Of a DNA stretch of 64,000 nucleotides, positions 51,911-62,225 are shown one piece after another. The stretch spans positions 682,001 to 746,000 of the forward strand of contig JAACJK010000222.1 in assembly GCA_013368325.1 (NCBI GenBank), written 5' to 3'. Source of the DNA: Ephemerocybe angulata. Lineage: Eukaryota; Basidiomycota; Agaricomycetes; Agaricales; Psathyrellaceae. The notes below the pieces were generated by a model. That model searched no databases and was not told where the DNA came from. It saw only the letters and a program-made list of their open reading frames with translations. Every line of letters begins with the position of its first letter. Positions within the stretch are counted from its first letter, which is position 1. The position numbers were made by a program, and so were the translations under genes.

Positions 51911-54900
51911 CTATTCGAGTCCAAGCGCAAGTCGATGCTTCTGAATAGCGACTTTGGGGAGTGGTTTGGTGAAGATGTCGGCGATCATGTCGCCAGTAGG
52001 GAGAAAATGAACAGTAATGTCGCCTCGCTTGATAGCGTCTCGGATCCAGTGCATCTTGATGTCGATGTGCTTCATGCGTCCATGGTTCTCTGGGTTCTTG
52101 AGCACTCTAAGAGCTGACTGGTTGTCGACCATGAGAGGTGAGGGTCCTTGTACGTTGTAGCCAAGTTCGCCCAACAGTGTCCTCATCCAGATGATATCTC
52201 TGCCTGCACTCGAAGCGGCGACATATTCTGCCTCAGTAGATGAGTCAGCAACAATCGTCTGCTTCTTCGCGGACCAGCTAACTGCTCCAGAGCCTATCTT
52301 GATGACGAAGCCAGAGGTTGAGCGCCGAGTGTCAAGGCACCCAGCATGGTCAGCATCGCTGTAGGCTTGGAAGAGCTCTGAGGACATCTCGCCTCCGTCG
52401 TTGCGATAAGTCAGCTTGAGATCCATGGTGCCCTTTAGATAGCGGAAGACGTGCTTAACCGCTTTCCAGTGGATGGGTCCAGGATTGGAGTTGTACTGAG
52501 CGAGCTTGGCGACGGCATATGCGATATCTGGTCGGGTTGCAACAGCAAGGTACATTAGGGCGCCAACCGCGTTCATGTATGGGACACCCTTCATGGTTTC
52601 AGTGTCGCCCGGAGCAGGAACATACTTCGTGAGTCGAGAGCCACTTCCTGGATCCATTGGGGTGGATACCGGGTAGCAGTCTTCCATGTTGAAGCGTTTG
52701 AGCATGTCGAGGATGTACTGGGTCTGGGATAGGCGAAGGATGCGATTGGGTTGGTCATATTCGACCTTGATGCCGAGGAGATAGGTGGTTGGGCCAAGGT
52801 CCTTCAGTTTGAAGACCTTACGGAGTGAGTCCTTCAGCCACTTGATCTTCTCCTGGCTTGGTGACATGATAGTTATGTCGTCGACGAAGACAGGAAGAGT
52901 GATCCGAATGTCGTCCTTCTCCCAAGTGTAGATGCTCGGATCCGACTTAATTTGGACGAACCCTAGAGCTTCCAACTCCTTTGCCAGTACCTGGTACCAA
53001 AGTCTGCCGCTCTGCTTTAGACCATAGAGGCCTTTATTCAGGCGACATACCCACACCTTTCCATCTGGGCCCTTAACCTCAAAACCAGGAGCCTGCTTCA
53101 TGTAGACCTCGTAGTCGTCTTCGATCTTGCCATTGAGATAGGCGTTGTCGATGTCGATAGACTCGATGAAGTCACCGTTCATGGCAGCCTTGGCGAGGGC
53201 TGTGCGAAGGGAGGTAAGGCGAGCTGTTGGTGCCCAGGTTTGATCGTAGTCCTGTCCAGGGATCTGCGAGTACCCCTTTGCCACAAGTCGTGCCTTGTAC
53301 CGATCGATGGTGCCATCTTCCTTGCGTTTGACGAGGAAGACCCAGCGCGAGCCGACTACCTTTCTCCCTTCCGGAAGCTCGACCAAGTCCCAGGTGCCAT
53401 TCGCAATGAGAGCGTCAATCTCTGCTTGGGCAGCTGCGAGCCAGAATTCGCCATCCGGGCCATTGAAGGCTTGTTCGGGTGTCTGTGGTGAGTCATGAGG
53501 TCGTGTGGCTGCTCCAAATGCTGTCTGCACCGCCGCCTGCAACCTATCATATGCCATGTAGTAGGCCATAGATGTGCCCACGTCGTTACAAAAGACGTCG
53601 AGTAGGAGGTCGTACATGGTCCGAATTGAATCGAAGATGGGAGTAGCTCGTAGGGCTTGTTCCATATCAACATCATCATCTCCTGCCTGAAAATCCTCGG
53701 CAACGAGTGGTGGTATCTCAGCCAAGTTTTCCTCCTGAATAGGTGGCGGATTGTTTCTGTTGTCACCCCCTCGATCTGCCACCACATCACCCCCTTGACG
53801 TCGAGCGTGTGGTTGAGTGCCTCGCCGTTGCATCCCATGGAGCAGCTGGAAGTCTGTCAATGCTCTGGTGGAGGCACGAACAGGACGTGTGCTCTGCGAC
53901 ACCAAGGGAGGTGCACCGACAGGACGTGGAATGAATGAGGGCTGAGGAGGAGGATCGGGGAAAGCAGGAGCAGGGATAGGACCAATTTCAGGGGACGGAG
54001 GCGTGAAGGGAGATTCGGGTATGGCAAGTTTGGTTTGGGTTTGGCGTGTTGGACTAGGAGGAGTAGAGGGATGATACTCTGGTCGACGTGTGTCTGCTTT
54101 AGGCGCGGAGCCTTGTGCAGGTCGTTTGGGAGTGCGCACCGCTGGGTTCTCTCCATCGTCATCACTATCACTCTCATCAGAATCGTCATTGCGATGATTA
54201 GGAGGAGGTGGAGGAGATGGGAGAACGACAGGTGGCTTAGCAGGTAGTGGCGTAGGATCATTAGCAGCGTCTGGCCATATGTCCCGAATGCCGACAGGTA
54301 CCTGAACCTGTGGATTGGCTTTGGTCGATAGTCCTGGGAAGGATTTCTCGTCGAAGATGATGTCGCGTGATATGACGACTTTCTTCGTGCTTGGGTTGTA
54401 GCACTTCCAGCCCTTGTATCCTGGTTCGAAACCAATAAAGATACAGAGTTCTGCATGTGGTTGGAGGTTGGTGCGGTCTTTTCGTGTGATGTTTACGAAT
54501 GCACGGCAGCCAAAGACTCGGAACATGGAGATATCAGGCTTGGATTTGTGCCAAACTTCATAGGAGGTCGTGTTTGAAAGCGCAGAGGAGGGGGTGGCGT
54601 TGAGGATCTCGGTGTAGTAGAGGACAGCAGCGCCCCAGAACATCATAGGGAGAGATGCCTGGTTGAGCATGGCGATTACGCCTTCAGCCAGGGTGCGGTT
54701 CAGACGTTCGCTAACACCATTTTGCTGAGGCGTAGCCTTGACGGTGTGCTGGCGTGTGATCCCACGTTCTGTGCACCAAGACTCGAAGTTCTTGCCAATG
54801 TATTCTCCTCCTTTGTCGTCGCGGAGCTCCTTGACCTTGACTCCGTGCTTTCGTTCTACTTCAGCAACGAAGTCTTTGAAGGCCTGGAAGGCGTCGCTCT

Positions 54901-56599
54901 TGCGCTTCAATAGGTAAACCTTCTTGAATCGTGAGTGGTCATCAATGAAGACGATCCAGTACTGGTACCCGACAGGTGTCTGGGTGCTGAGAGGTCCATG
55001 GACATCCGAGTGGATACGTCCTAGGAGCTCGGTGGAGCGATGCTCCGATAGATGAGGGAATGGATCCCGATGTTGCTTCCCAGCTATGCAGTGCTCACAG
55101 ATATCCTGGAGCGATGATTCCTCGTGTACCAAGACGCCAGTGGCGAGGTCATGACGAAGTAGAGTATCCAGTCTGTCCTTGCCGATGTGCCCTAATCGCT
55201 GGTGCAGTAGTTCCTTCTCAACTCTAGTCGCAAATGCGGCCATCGTGTCGTCACGCGTGAGCGTGGACCCATCTAAGGATCCTGTGCATCCGCGAATGGT
55301 AGCTGTGACTAGAAGCTTGCCATTTTTGAAGAATTCGAGGGAGTCGCCTTCGATGACAACTCGCATCTTTTTCTTCTTAACAACGTAGAGGATAGAGAAG
55401 AGATTGTTGCGCAGAGTAGGAACATATAGTACATCATCGAATATCAAAGTCTCTCCGGTCTTTCCGTGTATGACCGGCGTATACCACACTTGTCCCTGTC
55501 CTGTAGCCCAGACCACCTCGTCGTTGGCGAGTGAGATGGGAACCTTCACCGGAACCATGTTCCGGATCCAGTCGCGGTGCGGCGTCATATGTGAGGTTGC
55601 ACCTGAGTCTGGGTTCCAGGAGGTGTCAGCGGGCGTACGGACAGAGCGACGAATGAGGGGACTTGCGATGTGGGCAACTTGAGCAAGCATGGCTTTCTGG
55701 TCGTTGTCGGGAGCAGAGGTGGATGAGGAAGAGGCAGCGTTGGCTTCCTGAGCCTTCAGCGCCTTCTTGTTTGCCCTCTTCTTGAGCTGGTAGCAGTCTT
55801 CCGACCCATGGGAGTTCTGCGCACCGTGGATCTTGCACTTGTACTTCGGCGTCTCGCTGGTGTTCCCAGAGGCGCGAAGGGCAGATGCCTCGGCATTGGC
55901 AGTGTTCTGCTTGAGAACGTCGGACTTTCGGAGATGTTTGAGGATCTCCGAGGCGTTCATGGTGCTCTCGTCGAGGTGGTTGAGAGTGTGCCGAAGCATC
56001 TCGTCGTCCTTGCCAATGAGACCGATGGCAATCATGCTGAGTGCCAGGTCCTCGGTGAGCTTGGCTGCACTGTATCCGTCGGTGTACGTTGAAGCCGTGT
56101 AGGTGTTCGTGGCTCGGACGTAGGATGATGCGGTATAGACAGGTGGAGAGGGGAGCAGGTTTGCGAGGCGAGCTCCAAGGGCGAGAGCGCGAGATCCGAA
56201 GTCAGCATAGCCTTCTTCCTCGTGGCTGGCATCTCCCTTGCGGAGGCTGACAAGCTCCTGGAGGATGGTAGCACGAGATCCAGAGGTCTTGGACTCGTAG
56301 GTTTCCAGGAGAGCTTCCCAGATAGCGGGGAGGTCGTTCATGGGAATCCCTGCAAGGAGATTCTCAATCTGAGCATGGTCGAGGGTGCTGCGGATGTAGC
56401 CGATGGTTTTGGATCGCGCTTGGTTGAAGAACGCCTTCTCCGATGCAGAGCCGGAAAGAGGGAATTCCTCTGCCCTAGTGAGGATGTCGTGGGCGCAGAA
56501 GCTGAACGACTTGTTGACGACGTTGTTCTTCCATTGCTGGAAGGTAGCATCGGTCAGCATGACCACGCTTTCAGAGCTGGACGTGTTGTCTGTTGCCAT
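51911..56599 (-). CDS. Copia Gag-Pol polyprotein (1562 residues, intact)
   Basis: Single frame carrying the copia order gag, protease, integrase, reverse transcriptase, RNase H. Gag-like helical region at about residues 1-250, then a knuckle-like CKIHGAQNSHGSEDC. Protease WNPDSGATSHMT (about 325). Integrase zinc part HQRLGH...CEHC and catalytic Asp/Asp/Glu in IHSDVHGPL, VFIDDHSRF and QQNGVSERLN. A proline-rich, disordered spacer follows (about 780-930). RT starts WDLVELPEGRKVVGSRWVF and has IDIDNAYLNGKI and the active-site FVDDITIM. RNase H contains AYSDADHAGCLDTRRSTSGF and ADSSTEAEYVAASSA, ending IADIFTKPLPK. Start ATG at 56599 is about 264 nt inside the 5' LTR. All catalytic residues are visible, so the element may be autonomous. 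Confidence 0.95.
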   Translation of the reverse strand: MATDNTSSSESVVMLTDATFQQWKNNVVNKSFSFCAHDILTRAEEFPLSGSASEKAFFNQARSKTIGYIRSTLDHAQIENLLAGIPMNDLPAIWEALLETYESKTSGSRATILQELVSLRKGDASHEEEGYADFGSRALALGARLANLLPSPPVYTASSYVRATNTYTASTYTDGYSAAKLTEDLALSMIAIGLIGKDDEMLRHTLNHLDESTMNASEILKHLRKSDVLKQNTANAEASALRASGNTSETPKYKCKIHGAQNSHGSEDCYQLKKRANKKALKAQEANAASSSSTSAPDNDQKAMLAQVAHIASPLIRRSVRTPADTSWNPDSGATSHMTPHRDWIRNMVPVKVPISLANDEVVWATGQGQVWYTPVIHGKTGETLIFDDVLYVPTLRNNLFSILYVVKKKKMRVVIEGDSLEFFKNGKLLVTATIRGCTGSLDGSTLTRDDTMAAFATRVEKELLHQRLGHIGKDRLDTLLRHDLATGVLVHEESSLQDICEHCIAGKQHRDPFPHLSEHRSTELLGRIHSDVHGPLSTQTPVGYQYWIVFIDDHSRFKKVYLLKRKSDAFQAFKDFVAEVERKHGVKVKELRDDKGGEYIGKNFESWCTERGITRQHTVKATPQQNGVSERLNRTLAEGVIAMLNQASLPMMFWGAAVLYYTEILNATPSSALSNTTSYEVWHKSKPDISMFRVFGCRAFVNITRKDRTNLQPHAELCIFIGFEPGYKGWKCYNPSTKKVVISRDIIFDEKSFPGLSTKANPQVQVPVGIRDIWPDAANDPTPLPAKPPVVLPSPPPPPNHRNDDSDESDSDDDGENPAVRTPKRPAQGSAPKADTRRPEYHPSTPPSPTRQTQTKLAIPESPFTPPSPEIGPIPAPAFPDPPPQPSFIPRPVGAPPLVSQSTRPVRASTRALTDFQLLHGMQRRGTQPHARRQGGDVVADRGGDNRNNPPPIQEENLAEIPPLVAEDFQAGDDDVDMEQALRATPIFDSIRTMYDLLLDVFCNDVGTSMAYYMAYDRLQAAVQTAFGAATRPHDSPQTPEQAFNGPDGEFWLAAAQAEIDALIANGTWDLVELPEGRKVVGSRWVFLVKRKEDGTIDRYKARLVAKGYSQIPGQDYDQTWAPTARLTSLRTALAKAAMNGDFIESIDIDNAYLNGKIEDDYEVYMKQAPGFEVKGPDGKVWVCRLNKGLYGLKQSGRLWYQVLAKELEALGFVQIKSDPSIYTWEKDDIRITLPVFVDDITIMSPSQEKIKWLKDSLRKVFKLKDLGPTTYLLGIKVEYDQPNRILRLSQTQYILDMLKRFNMEDCYPVSTPMDPGSGSRLTKYVPAPGDTETMKGVPYMNAVGALMYLAVATRPDIAYAVAKLAQYNSNPGPIHWKAVKHVFRYLKGTMDLKLTYRNDGGEMSSELFQAYSDADHAGCLDTRRSTSGFVIKIGSGAVSWSAKKQTIVADSSTEAEYVAASSAGRDIIWMRTLLGELGYNVQGPSPLMVDNQSALRVLKNPENHGRMKHIDIKMHWIRDAIKRGDITVHFLPTGDMIADIFTKPLPKVAIQKHRLALGLE

Positions 56600-56862
56600 A
56601 GCGAGAGCGGGAGCGATGGAGGAGAGTACTCAAGGGCGAAACAACACCACAAGAATAGAGGAATGAGCAATGGAGGGGATTCGAAGGATCGATGAACGAT
56701 TCGCGAATGTAGGAATGATGCTAGGAGGAGTATAACTCCGAGATAGCGAGGGGAGCGAGGGTGAGGTTGGATGGTGATCGTAACGGGCGAGGGTAGCGAT
56801 AATACGCGGTGTCTGATTACAAAACAAGTGTTGCTTATCAGAGGAGCCCGGGGCTCATAACT

Positions 56863-57240
56863 TATCAAACTGTTAAGTTTGGATAAGTTCTGACCACGTC
56901 TGTGAGTGGGAAGAGTTCGATTAGACTTGTAATAACTATACGATATACATGATACGCACCTGTGAGTGGGAAGAGTTCGATGGGGACTCAACCGCTCACA
57001 GTGTGGACTATATACTGTATGAGAACAATGATCGATCTATTTACGGAACAATAAAGTCAGAGAACAATGATCGATCTATCTATAGAACAATAGAGTGACA
57101 ACCATCGATAGAATGATAGATGGAATGATTGATAGAATAGAATGATGAAAGAATGACAGATAGAATGATGAAATGAAAGAAGCGTCGAAAAGCTATGTAT
57201 CAAATGATGATGAAGGTAACATGAGCATTGCCTTCTAACA
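56863..57240 (-). repeat. 5' LTR of the copia element
   Basis: Second copy of the 378-bp LTR. I saw no difference from 51505-51882. Promoter activity for the element is expected here. Confidence 0.92.
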
Positions 57241-57245
57241 GTGCA
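57241..57245. other. Target-site duplication, right copy
   Basis: GTGCA, matching 51500-51504. Confidence 0.85.
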
Positions 57246-57783
57246 GTCGGCGTGGCCTCAAGTTCGAGAGTTTGACGATGGAGCGACGGCATGCGGCAGC
57301 GTTTCGTCGTGCGGGCAACCTCGGTTTCGTCACCGGCGGGTACCAGCACCCTTCTTCCGTTGATGCCAACGCCAACGCGATTTCGGTTTTCATCCCCACC
57401 AACCGCCAGCGCCCTCGTCGTGCACCGGGGCACCTCGCCCATCCCCCTGTTGATGCCACAAGCCAGCTCACCGCGGTCACCACCATCGGCGCCCCCAGCG
57501 CATCAGTGTTTGTACCTGCCCTCCTCGTCCCCTAAGGTGTGCCCTTTTCCGAATTTCCCCGTTCTTACCTGCCAGGCTTCCACCAGGACTTCAGCAACGC
57601 CGGTGAGGGTACTTGAACTCATCTGTCAGAACCCATTGTGGGGTAGCTAGATGGGATATGTATTGTAGTTACTATTTATTTCTCCTAATACACTGGTTTC
57701 CTGTTTAACCGGTGGCGATCACAGCCCACACCCAAAATGCCGAGGGCCAAATTGCCGTGCGCAGCATCGGCCGCACAGGTACG
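57246..57783. other. Right flank of the copia insertion
   Basis: GC-rich sequence with an open plus-strand frame (57272-57535) reading AAAFRRAGNLGFVTGGYQHP; no domain recognised, possibly the decayed remainder of the locus into which the element jumped. Confidence 0.35.
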
Positions 57784-59036
57784 TTAGATTTCCACGAATT
57801 CGGGGTCCTCCGGGACAGAGGTCGAGGGCAGAGGTGCGATGAAGCGTTCTATCTCCAATTGGGGCCCAAATAGGGCGCTCCATCTGTCTGCTATCTGGAG
57901 TCGTCCCGTCCTTCGAGCAAACGTCCCTGTAATCTCCAACTCGTACAGTACGCTCCCTACGCCTACCAGATTTAAAAATGCGTGCGTATTTGCTATGTTG
58001 CGGAGCAATCTGTCCATCCGTGTAGCTGCCATTTCTTCGAAAGGAAATATCGCTCCCCAGCGCGGGAGCTGGTAGGAGAACACTCTATTCAGAGCTAAGC
58101 TCTGAAGTATTGGTAAAGTGCATAACGGCGTGGCCATGTACGATAGTACGTCCTGATTTTTGTGTGCATTAGTGTTTGATGCTTACGAGCTCAGAGGTAG
58201 CTTACCTTCATGATCAAATAGTTTTGTTCCAAGGAAAGGTTGATGAGGTTCGGGAATGTGTTGCCTATGAGCGGAAACGCGATGGATATTTCGATGGCAT
58301 TTCCAAGCTTCAAGCTTAGGGTTTGGAGCGCGTCTCCTAGATTCGTATTTTCCGCTCCCCACAGGAAATTGGCGAACTCGTCATGGTCCAAGACATGCGA
58401 CATGTCTAATGACACAAGGCGCCTGTTCCAGGCTATTCTACCCATGTCTGGATCGCCCGTCAGACGCAGATACTCCAATCTTGGCACAGTCAAAGGGGAC
58501 GATGGTGCCAATTTGGCCATATCAGCTATATTGAAGGCCGGGTGCCTACTCTCCCTGATTATGCCGTGCTTCTTCATCCGCGCCATCAAGTGTATGGCAT
58601 CGAGGGGGTTGGCATCTAGCCAGAGGGCTGTGAGGTTTAGGAGGGCGGGAAGGGTTTCTGCCAGTAAAGAGGCATTCAGATGCATCTCTGTGTCTGCCCA
58701 TCCTCTATACCAAATTCTGTTCACCAGGGTGCAATAGCGCTTGGCAGTATTCGATCCTGACAGTAAGGTGGCCAATATTCTTCTCCCTTGTCCTCCAGAT
58801 ATGATCAAGTTCGTATACCTTATCTGTTCTGCTACCCCAGCCGTGCGGGTACATGTTAACATGAAATTGGTGAGCGCGGAGGTTGTCCATTGTATGTTCA
58901 AGTTGGCGGCTATGATGGTGAGTGTTTCGTTGGCTAGAGAGAGTAAAGTCGCCTCTCCTGCTGTTGTATTTGTCGGCTCGAGGAGGGGAACTGGGGCTGA
59001 ATTGACAGCTGATATATCTGCCGGAACCGTAGGCAT
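57784..59036 (-). CDS. Leucine-rich F-box-like protein
   Basis: Two exons: 59036-58206 and 58152-57784, joined across a 53-nt intron (donor GTAAGC, acceptor ATCAG). The product of about 400 residues starts MPTVPADISAVNSAPVPLLE. A weak F-box-like segment reads LLSLANETLTIIAANLN then LTNFMLTCTRTAGVAEQIRY. Leucine-rich stretches follow: LPALLNLTALWLDANPL, PRLEYLRLTGDP, RLVSLDMSHVLDHDEF, LQTLSLKLGN, FPNLINLSLEQNYLIMK. The end is VGSVLYELEITGTFARRTGR...EDPEFVEI. This matches the many fungal LRR proteins with divergent F-boxes, presumably SCF adaptors. No damage seen. Confidence 0.75.
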
Positions 59037-59699
59037 GCGTGGGGCGACGAGGAAGGCAGATGCCGGCAGGTATTGGGGGTGTAAAGGCTTAAGGGCGAAT
59101 CTGCTTCTACGTCTGGGTTAGTAAAGCACTGCCGATATATAGGGCTAACAATCTATCTAGTGACTCGGTCTATATCTGGCCCACGGTTTGACCGTCTTGG
59201 ATACGTAGGGCTAAACATGTGCTTGTTCATAGTATGCGGATATGTTGATCTGACCCCTTTGCTACCCGCTGTCACCACACCCGTACCATCCACTCGAGCG
59301 TGTTGTGCCGGCTGTGGACCAGGTAAGTGTGTTTTCATAGTACTACATTACATGGATGGACGCTACGTAAGGAGGACAGACCGTCGCAGGCTAGGTATCT
59401 GCATCGCATATGCCGTTGGTACGTAGAAGCAGTCTGCCTAGTCTGACTGACTTAGACTCATAAATGGCATCTCCATCTGTAGATCCCCTCTCTTTGGCAC
59501 GGATCCAATGCATACCTGCGTGATATAAAGGCATGGGCCCTTTGGGTGCTTTGATACGATTCACTCTCTCCGATCTCTAATTTTTAGAGCCTACGATCAG
59601 TCAGCTGTGTCTATCCCAGCCCTTCCTAGGCGAGTGGCCGTTGTAATTCGCCTTTTGTGGCCTCTGCTAACCATCCTTGACGGTGTTGTACTACTAGCC
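59037..59699. other. Intergenic region
   Basis: Contains the 5' flanks of the divergent LRR gene and the acidic protein gene. An open but ATG-less plus-strand stretch (59607-59700) encodes a hydrophobic segment (VAVVIRLLWPLLTILDGVVL) that could belong to the next gene if an upstream exon exists. Confidence 0.4.
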
Positions 59700-60586
59700 A
59701 TGCGACTTAGGCCTCGAATGAGAGTGATCGAGGACGACGTAGAAGTTGAGCAGACATATTATCAGGTAAATATAATATCTTATTCAAGATACATACAGAC
59801 CTTTATTTAACGTTCTGTAGGAAGGCCATCCTGTGCCGTCGGATATGGAAGGTAGGTTTCCTCGCTTCGCATGTTAGCTCTCCCGCTTATGGTCATCCAG
59901 AGGACGAAACCGATGTTAGCTGTCGAATCAGTAGGTAACCTCCCTCCTCGACCCCTGTCGCTCGGCTGACCAGTTGCAGATCTAGATCCATCCTGCGAGG
60001 CAGACTCTGCTTCGTCAGATTCTGGCTCCATATACATGGACACTGAAGACGGGTCGGCATCGGTATCTTCTGACTCGGACGAGGTGGACGTTACGACAGA
60101 TGGATCCGGTGCTGAGTGGGATGGGGAGGATGCCCGTATGTCCGATGAGGAGATTGGGTATAGCTCTGATTCAGACTGCTCGGACATGGAAGAGACGGCA
60201 TCGTCGAGCTCCTTCAACCCCTACGAGATGATGGCTGAGCTTCAGTATGGTAAGAAGACTAGAGGCGATGCTTATGTCGCCCGATTTGTGACAGGGACCT
60301 CTCTAGTAGAAGGATTCAGCTTGGAGGAGGACGAGGCTGTGCGGACTCTACTGCTCACAAATGGATCCGGTTCCCCTATAGATGGTGAGCAACGTTTGTC
60401 CTCTTGCACCTTGTGGTCCCGACTGACTTCGATACAGCAGAGCCTTTCTCCCCACGGTCCACCTCTTCCAAGTCCAGCGCGGAGGAGCCCGACCCGACCA
60501 GGCCGTACACATTGAAGGGTAATCGACCTGGAATCCTCAGGAGTGGGCTGTTCGATCTACCATTGAAGGCGGGTCGGGGCCATTAG
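59700..60586 (+). CDS. Spliced acidic, serine-rich protein of unknown function
   Basis: At least four exons. The first visible one includes MRLRPRMRVIEDDVEVEQTY and may begin further upstream with a membrane-like stretch. After an intron (59766-59820) comes a short exon EGHPVPSDME, then an intron ending near 59979, then a long Ser/Asp/Glu exon: LDPSCEADSASSDSGSIYMD, VSSDSDEVDVTTDGSG, MSDEEIGYSSDSDCSDMEE. It is followed by the more ordered NPYEMMAELQYGKKTRGDAY and GFSLEEDEAVRTLLL. A last intron (60385-60437) leads to AEPFSPRSTSSKSSAEEPDP and the C-terminus RPGILRSGLFDLPLKAGRGH, stop at 60586. Introns have proper ends and keep the frame, which supports a real gene. The low-complexity acidic part is typical of nuclear or phosphorylated proteins, but I recognise no family. 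Confidence 0.55.
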
Positions 60587-61026
60587 TCTTTCTCGACCTG
60601 GATGAAGAATATTAGTTCCCTTCTATGCGCGATCGCCTTTCTATGGAATTGCTGCAGCTTACTTGCATTAATGTTGATTTATGTATCTGAATTTACCATG
60701 ACGCACTTCTCGGAACGCGCTGCTATATTGAGGGGTGTACGCAAATATGCTCGGGTCCAGCCTTTGCGTGGATCTGAACCTGGGAGTATCGTCGTGTAAC
60801 CTCTCGATATGCTACCCATTGAATGCTTTGGCTGGGTCGGAGCGCGAGGACCCTTATGCATCGATCGTCCAGTTCCCGGCTGCAGTTTATCCTGGTAGGC
60901 GCCGAATTGAGTCCCTCAGTGCGTGGCAGGCAGTCCTAATGTTTTCTCACCTGATCAGCTTCTCGGTCACTCAGAAGCTTAAGCTCCTAGTATACGCGAA
61001 CGACATGTACATTTAGAAATAGCTGA
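60587..61026. other. Intergenic region
   Basis: Only short frames; no gene called. Confidence 0.45.
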
Positions 61027-61568
61027 TCACAGAGCGCGGTTTTGCTTTTTTGGTAAGGGGTTGTAGTGTTCGTTGTAGTAATCAAGCGACATGACTGGGC
61101 CGTATGCTTGGGTCCATAACTTCTCGAACCAACTGCATGGAAAATCGGGTAGGATGGAGTGATATGTCAGCTTGCGTTTTTCGCCAGATATACGACTGTC
61201 ACTTACCATGCCAGCAGACTGGCTACTAGGTCGTACTCCTGTCTGGATATATGTATATAACAGAGCTTGCCCGGGCTGTTGGTTCGAGCGTAACGGGCGA
61301 CGACGACATTGCCCAACCAGGGGCACTTCAATTGCCTGGCTATAGATCTGTTGAATGGAGGGATTCCTTGATCTCCTGGGTCCATGAATACCCTATAGGC
61401 GAAAGGCAGCGTCCTGCTGCTGTTCGGTATGGCGAAAAATGGCAGGCTGACGAATCCGTTGGGGAAGTGTGTGACCTCGAGATCAAGCTCCTCCGATATT
61501 ACACCTCCTATTTCGGTGTAGTACACGGGCACCTGCACGACGTCGGTGCATGCTATGTCGTGTCGCAT
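61027..61568 (-). CDS. Hypothetical two-exon protein
   Basis: Starts MRHDIACTDVVQVPVYYTEI (61568), continues GVISEELDLEVTHFPNGFVS, AYRVFMDPGDQGIPPFNRSI, WLGNVVVARYARTN and YDLVASLLA. A clean intron (61142-61205, donor GTAAGT, acceptor GCAG) leads to WFEKLWTQAYGPVMSLDYYN and ends PLPKKQNRAL. The combination of a charged start, a small conserved-looking core (NRSIARQLKCPWLGNVVVAR) and a good intron makes a gene likely. The core resembles short proteins commonly annotated as hypothetical in Agaricomycetes. An upstream exon may exist (acceptor CTGTAG at about 61605). No function assigned. Confidence 0.5.
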
Positions 61569-62225
61569 GGACAGTACTGTTCTCTCCTTGTTCTCTTTCT
61601 ACAGGGATGCCGGCAACCATTAGTGGCTATTGGACTGGGTATAGTGGGGGTCGGGGCTTACTGTGGCAGCCTTGTACGGTGCACTCCCGCCTTTGGGGTG
61701 CTACGACAATCGAGACGGTCATAGACATCCATATTGATGCGGTATGGCTGTATCAGTATGCGTTTGAACTGAGCAAGTTGGCGCCTCACAACTATAAACC
61801 CGGGCAAGTGTGCCCAGAGAGTGCTCGACATGGTGTTGACGAAGAGTGTGCGGATCTTAAGGTGGGCGTCCAGAAACTCATATATAAGAGCTCGTACAAT
61901 ACGATCAACTATTAGTAATGATCCGCGTCTACCGCTTATTGATATTCTACCTATACACCCCTATCCAGCCATTTCCTACAGTGTGGTCCGCTCTTCAGCG
62001 ACATCTGAGTCGAATCTATTTGCGAAGTAGTATCTGGAACTAGTCGAGGGTTAATCCTCTCGATAGCGGGTAGAAAGGTACGGATACGGCAATGCGGCTT
62101 ACCTCCAAACGAACGGCTCCCCAATACTCAAGTAAGTACCCTTCCTGTCGCATACCATGTTCCAGTCCAACACCTCGAAAGCTTGACCTTGGATTGGAAT
62201 ACTCGGGCGCATAGGATCAGCTGCA
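61569..62225. other. Intergenic region
   Basis: No gene called; may include 5' exon(s) of the preceding minus-strand gene. Confidence 0.4.

Larger units (their letters stand above)
51505..57240 (-). mobile_element. Complete Ty1/copia LTR retrotransposon
   Basis: 5736-bp element in minus orientation with 378-bp LTRs at both ends that look identical base for base by eye, flanked by the 5-bp duplication GTGCA. Just inside the 3' LTR is a polypurine tract (AAGGGGGTG on the minus strand, 51883-51891). Just inside the 5' LTR is AGTTATGAGCCC, complementary to the anticodon region of initiator tRNA-Met; this is the half-tRNA priming mode of Drosophila copia. One intact polyprotein frame fills the interior. 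Identical LTRs and an open frame imply a very recent insertion. It lies in the repeat-rich sequence downstream of the DUF1688 pseudogene. Confidence 0.95.
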
